A DNA stretch of 23,096 nucleotides from CAZIOI01 sp964540855 (GTDB lineage: Bacteria; Patescibacteriota; UBA1384; DTJR01), in the NCBI GenBank assembly GCA_964540855.1, contig CAZIOI010000009.1:1-23096 (forward strand). Reading direction: 5' to 3'. How positions within the stretch are numbered: position 1 is the first letter of the stretch; each line of letters begins with the position of its first letter. A program made the translations under genes and the position numbers. Below the pieces are notes generated by a model, which saw nothing but the letters and a program-made list of their open reading frames with translations, did no database searches and was not told where the DNA came from. Positions 21,788-23,096 of this stretch are shown piece by piece.

Positions 21788-23011
21788 TTAGCTCACAAAT
21801 GTAAGCGCGAAACCTTTTCTGTTAGCTCTGCCCGTTCGCCCTATCCTATGGACATAGTCATCATAAGTTTGCGGAACGGTGTAATTGATAACGTGCGAGA
21901 CATTATCAATATCGAGACCCCTGGCCGCCACATCGGTAGCAACTAATATCTGGACATGGTTTTCTTTAAACTTTATTAACGCCCTTTGGCGTTGAGATTG
22001 ACGTTTGTCGCCATGAATAGAGTCAGCCCTAAATCCATCTCGCAGCAAATCCTCTGTCAATTTCTCGACTTCCCTCTTGGTTTCCGAGAAAATCAGGACT
22101 TTTTCAAGCTCGTCGGATATCAATAAATCCTTTAATTTGTTAAATTTTTGATCTTTTGACACTCGAACAATATCTTGATCGACATTTTTTGATGTATTCC
22201 CTGTCGAAACCTGAATCAAGACAGGGTCTTTTAAAAATTGATTAACGAGAAGCTTAATTTTTTCTGGTAGCGTAGCGGAGAAAAACAACGATTGACGGTT
22301 CTGGGGAAGTTCGTTGAGAATTCTTTTGATTTCGTCGACAAAACCCATATCAAGCATCCTGTCGATTTCGTCTAGCACCACGAAATCAAACGCAGAAAAA
22401 CTGATCTCGCCGCGCTGTTTCAGGTCTTTTAACCTTCCTGGAGTGCCAATAACAAAATTGAACCTTCTGCGCAAACAATCAATTTGGCGATAAATTGGCA
22501 TTCCGCCAACGCAAACCGCCGAATACAATCCCATTTGTACCGAAAATTTTCTAAATTCCTCGTTAATCTGTTGGGCGAGCTCGCGTGTAGGAGCAATAAT
22601 TAGAACCTTTTTTGATCTGTCTGAAAAACACTTGTCGATAAGCGGCAACAGAAACGCTGCCGTCTTACCGGTTCCCGTATTTGCCAAACCGATTAGGTCT
22701 CTGCCATTTTTAATGTGTGGGATTGATTGATCCTGTATTGGGGTCGGCGTGTTGTATTTTCTGTCAATGAGATTTTTATTTAACTCGGGACAAAAGCCAA
22801 AGTCGGAAAATGATTTTTTTACTTCAATCTCTTCTACCATGACAGAGGAAGCTTTTTTTATAAATCTTGATTCATCAATACGCTCGCCTCTGATTTTGGC
22901 GGGTTTTCTGTTTCTGGCGAATCTTCCATAGCTATTTGAGGACGAGAATCCTCTGTTGGATCTACTAAAATTAGAATTACTAAAATTTCTTGATCGTGGG
23001 CTGTTATACAT
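21788..23011 (-). CDS. DEAD-box family RNA helicase (DEID variant)
   Basis: This ATP-dependent helicase probably remodels structured RNA in ribosome assembly or mRNA turnover, as RhlE/CsdA-type enzymes do. The 407-aa product has the Q motif (FSDFGF...TPTPIQ), Walker A ANTGTGKT (110-117), PTRELAQQI, GTPGRL, motif II DEID (214-217, Ile in place of Ala), SAT (245-247), ATDVAARGLDI and HRIGRTGR. Residues 1-50 form a disordered tail rich in Ser, Asn, Arg and Gly, whereas most bacterial relatives carry such tails at the C-terminus; this protein stops soon after motif VI. AGGAAA precedes the ATG, and the leader contains two inverted repeats. The more internal M58 is a possible alternative start but would lose the tail. 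Confidence 0.92.
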   Translation of the reverse strand: MYNSPRSRNFSNSNFSRSNRGFSSSNSYGRFARNRKPAKIRGERIDESRFIKKASSVMVEEIEVKKSFSDFGFCPELNKNLIDRKYNTPTPIQDQSIPHIKNGRDLIGLANTGTGKTAAFLLPLIDKCFSDRSKKVLIIAPTRELAQQINEEFRKFSVQMGLYSAVCVGGMPIYRQIDCLRRRFNFVIGTPGRLKDLKQRGEISFSAFDFVVLDEIDRMLDMGFVDEIKRILNELPQNRQSLFFSATLPEKIKLLVNQFLKDPVLIQVSTGNTSKNVDQDIVRVSKDQKFNKLKDLLISDELEKVLIFSETKREVEKLTEDLLRDGFRADSIHGDKRQSQRQRALIKFKENHVQILVATDVAARGLDIDNVSHVINYTVPQTYDDYVHRIGRTGRANRKGFALTFVS

Positions 23012-23023
23012 TTGATTTCCTGT

Positions 23024-23035
23024 GCGCCGAAGCGC
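23024..23035 (-). promoter_or_regulatory. UUCG tetraloop hairpin next to the helicase ribosome-binding site
   Basis: In the transcribed (minus) strand GCGC-TTCG-GCGC forms a four-pair stem closed by C(UUCG)G, the exceptionally stable tetraloop. It ends about 12 bases before the ATG, directly upstream of the AGGAAA ribosome-binding site, so it could modulate translation initiation. Confidence 0.5.
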
Positions 23036-23042
23036 TTTAGCT

Positions 23043-23079
23043 GATATTTCGATATGGCTCTGTAGAACATCGAAATATC
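23043..23079 (-). repeat. 11-bp perfect inverted repeat in the helicase leader
   Basis: GATATTTCGAT at 23043-23053 and its exact complement at 23069-23079 are separated by 15 bases. As RNA it would form an 11-pair hairpin about 32 bases upstream of the start codon; as DNA it could be an operator. A TATAGA near the window edge (about 23091-23096) might be the -10 element, but the rest of the promoter is outside the window. Confidence 0.55.
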
Positions 23080-23096
23080 TTTCGGAAATCTATAGA

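Noticed and set aside
21566..21946. Plus-strand 126-aa frame across the helicase 3' end and the HD gene start
   Set aside because: It is antisense to two well-supported genes. A TATAAT at 21713-21718 on the plus strand is better explained as the partner of the minus-strand extended -10.
1..23096. Alternative genetic code (TGA as Gly)
   Set aside because: TGA ends several genes at the expected protein length (nusA, rel, the GT26 gene, the 44-codon ORF), and no expected protein needs TGA read-through.
1..23096. Mobile elements, CRISPR arrays, defence systems, tRNA or rRNA genes
   Set aside because: No transposase or integrase motifs, no regularly spaced repeats, no cloverleaf-like segments and hardly any space between housekeeping genes were seen.

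Overview
The window is a gene-dense, roughly 40% GC bacterial chromosome segment. It has 21 recognisable protein genes plus one short unannotated membrane-protein ORF. Genes overlap by 4-30 bases or are separated by a few bases almost everywhere, and there is no tRNA, rRNA, insertion sequence, phage gene or CRISPR array. All three stop codons are used as real stops, including TGA (for example nusA and the 44-codon ORF), so the standard bacterial code applies and the TGA=Gly lineages (Gracilibacteria/Absconditabacteria) are excluded. Compact or shortened family members (a long-type RSH without its regulatory C-terminus, a PgpH-like HD protein without its sensor domain), an S21-YqeY-HD-YbeY-FtsA-FtsZ string, and surface proteins of the LytR_C, PEGA, DUF3048 and sortase types suggest a member of the Patescibacteria/CPR (Saccharibacteria would fit). 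That placement is an inference, not proven.

Layout. (1) 97-4451, minus: rpsU, a 44-aa membrane ORF, yqeY, a PgpH-type HD phosphodiesterase, ybeY, ftsA and ftsZ, ending in a strong hairpin terminator at 50-82. This joins a Firmicutes-like ribosome/YbeY cluster to the division genes. (2) 4550-5244, plus: a secreted lytic transglycosylase with its own sigma70-like promoter. (3) 5241-14030, minus: one long co-directional run of nusA, clpC, rel, lexA, a LytR_C protein, an M50-like membrane protease, DUF167, PPC/DUF296 and DUF3048. It starts from a near-consensus promoter at 14082-14110, and lexA and the LytR_C gene each have a further putative promoter. (4) 14107-15503, minus: a PEGA surface protein and a WecG/TagA glycosyltransferase. 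(5) 15558-18911, plus: murA, mreB and a GT4 glycosyltransferase, all overlapping. (6) 18908-21700, minus: an HD nucleotidase-like protein, CCA-adding enzyme and sortase. (7) 21788-23011, minus: a DEAD-box RNA helicase with a structured leader.

Together the genes cover division (FtsA/Z), wall synthesis, shape and remodelling (MurA, MreB, SLT, GT4, GT26, sortase), ribosome and RNA maturation (S21, YbeY, CCA, helicase, NusA) and stress control (Rel, LexA, ClpC, PgpH-like). No clearly foreign or defence system is visible. The most unusual points are an MreB whose catalytic EEP motif reads SKSP, the overlooked 44-aa membrane ORF between rpsU and yqeY, the shortened signalling enzymes, leaderless-looking lexA and LytR_C starts with identical geometry, and the helicase leader with an 11-bp inverted repeat and a UUCG hairpin.
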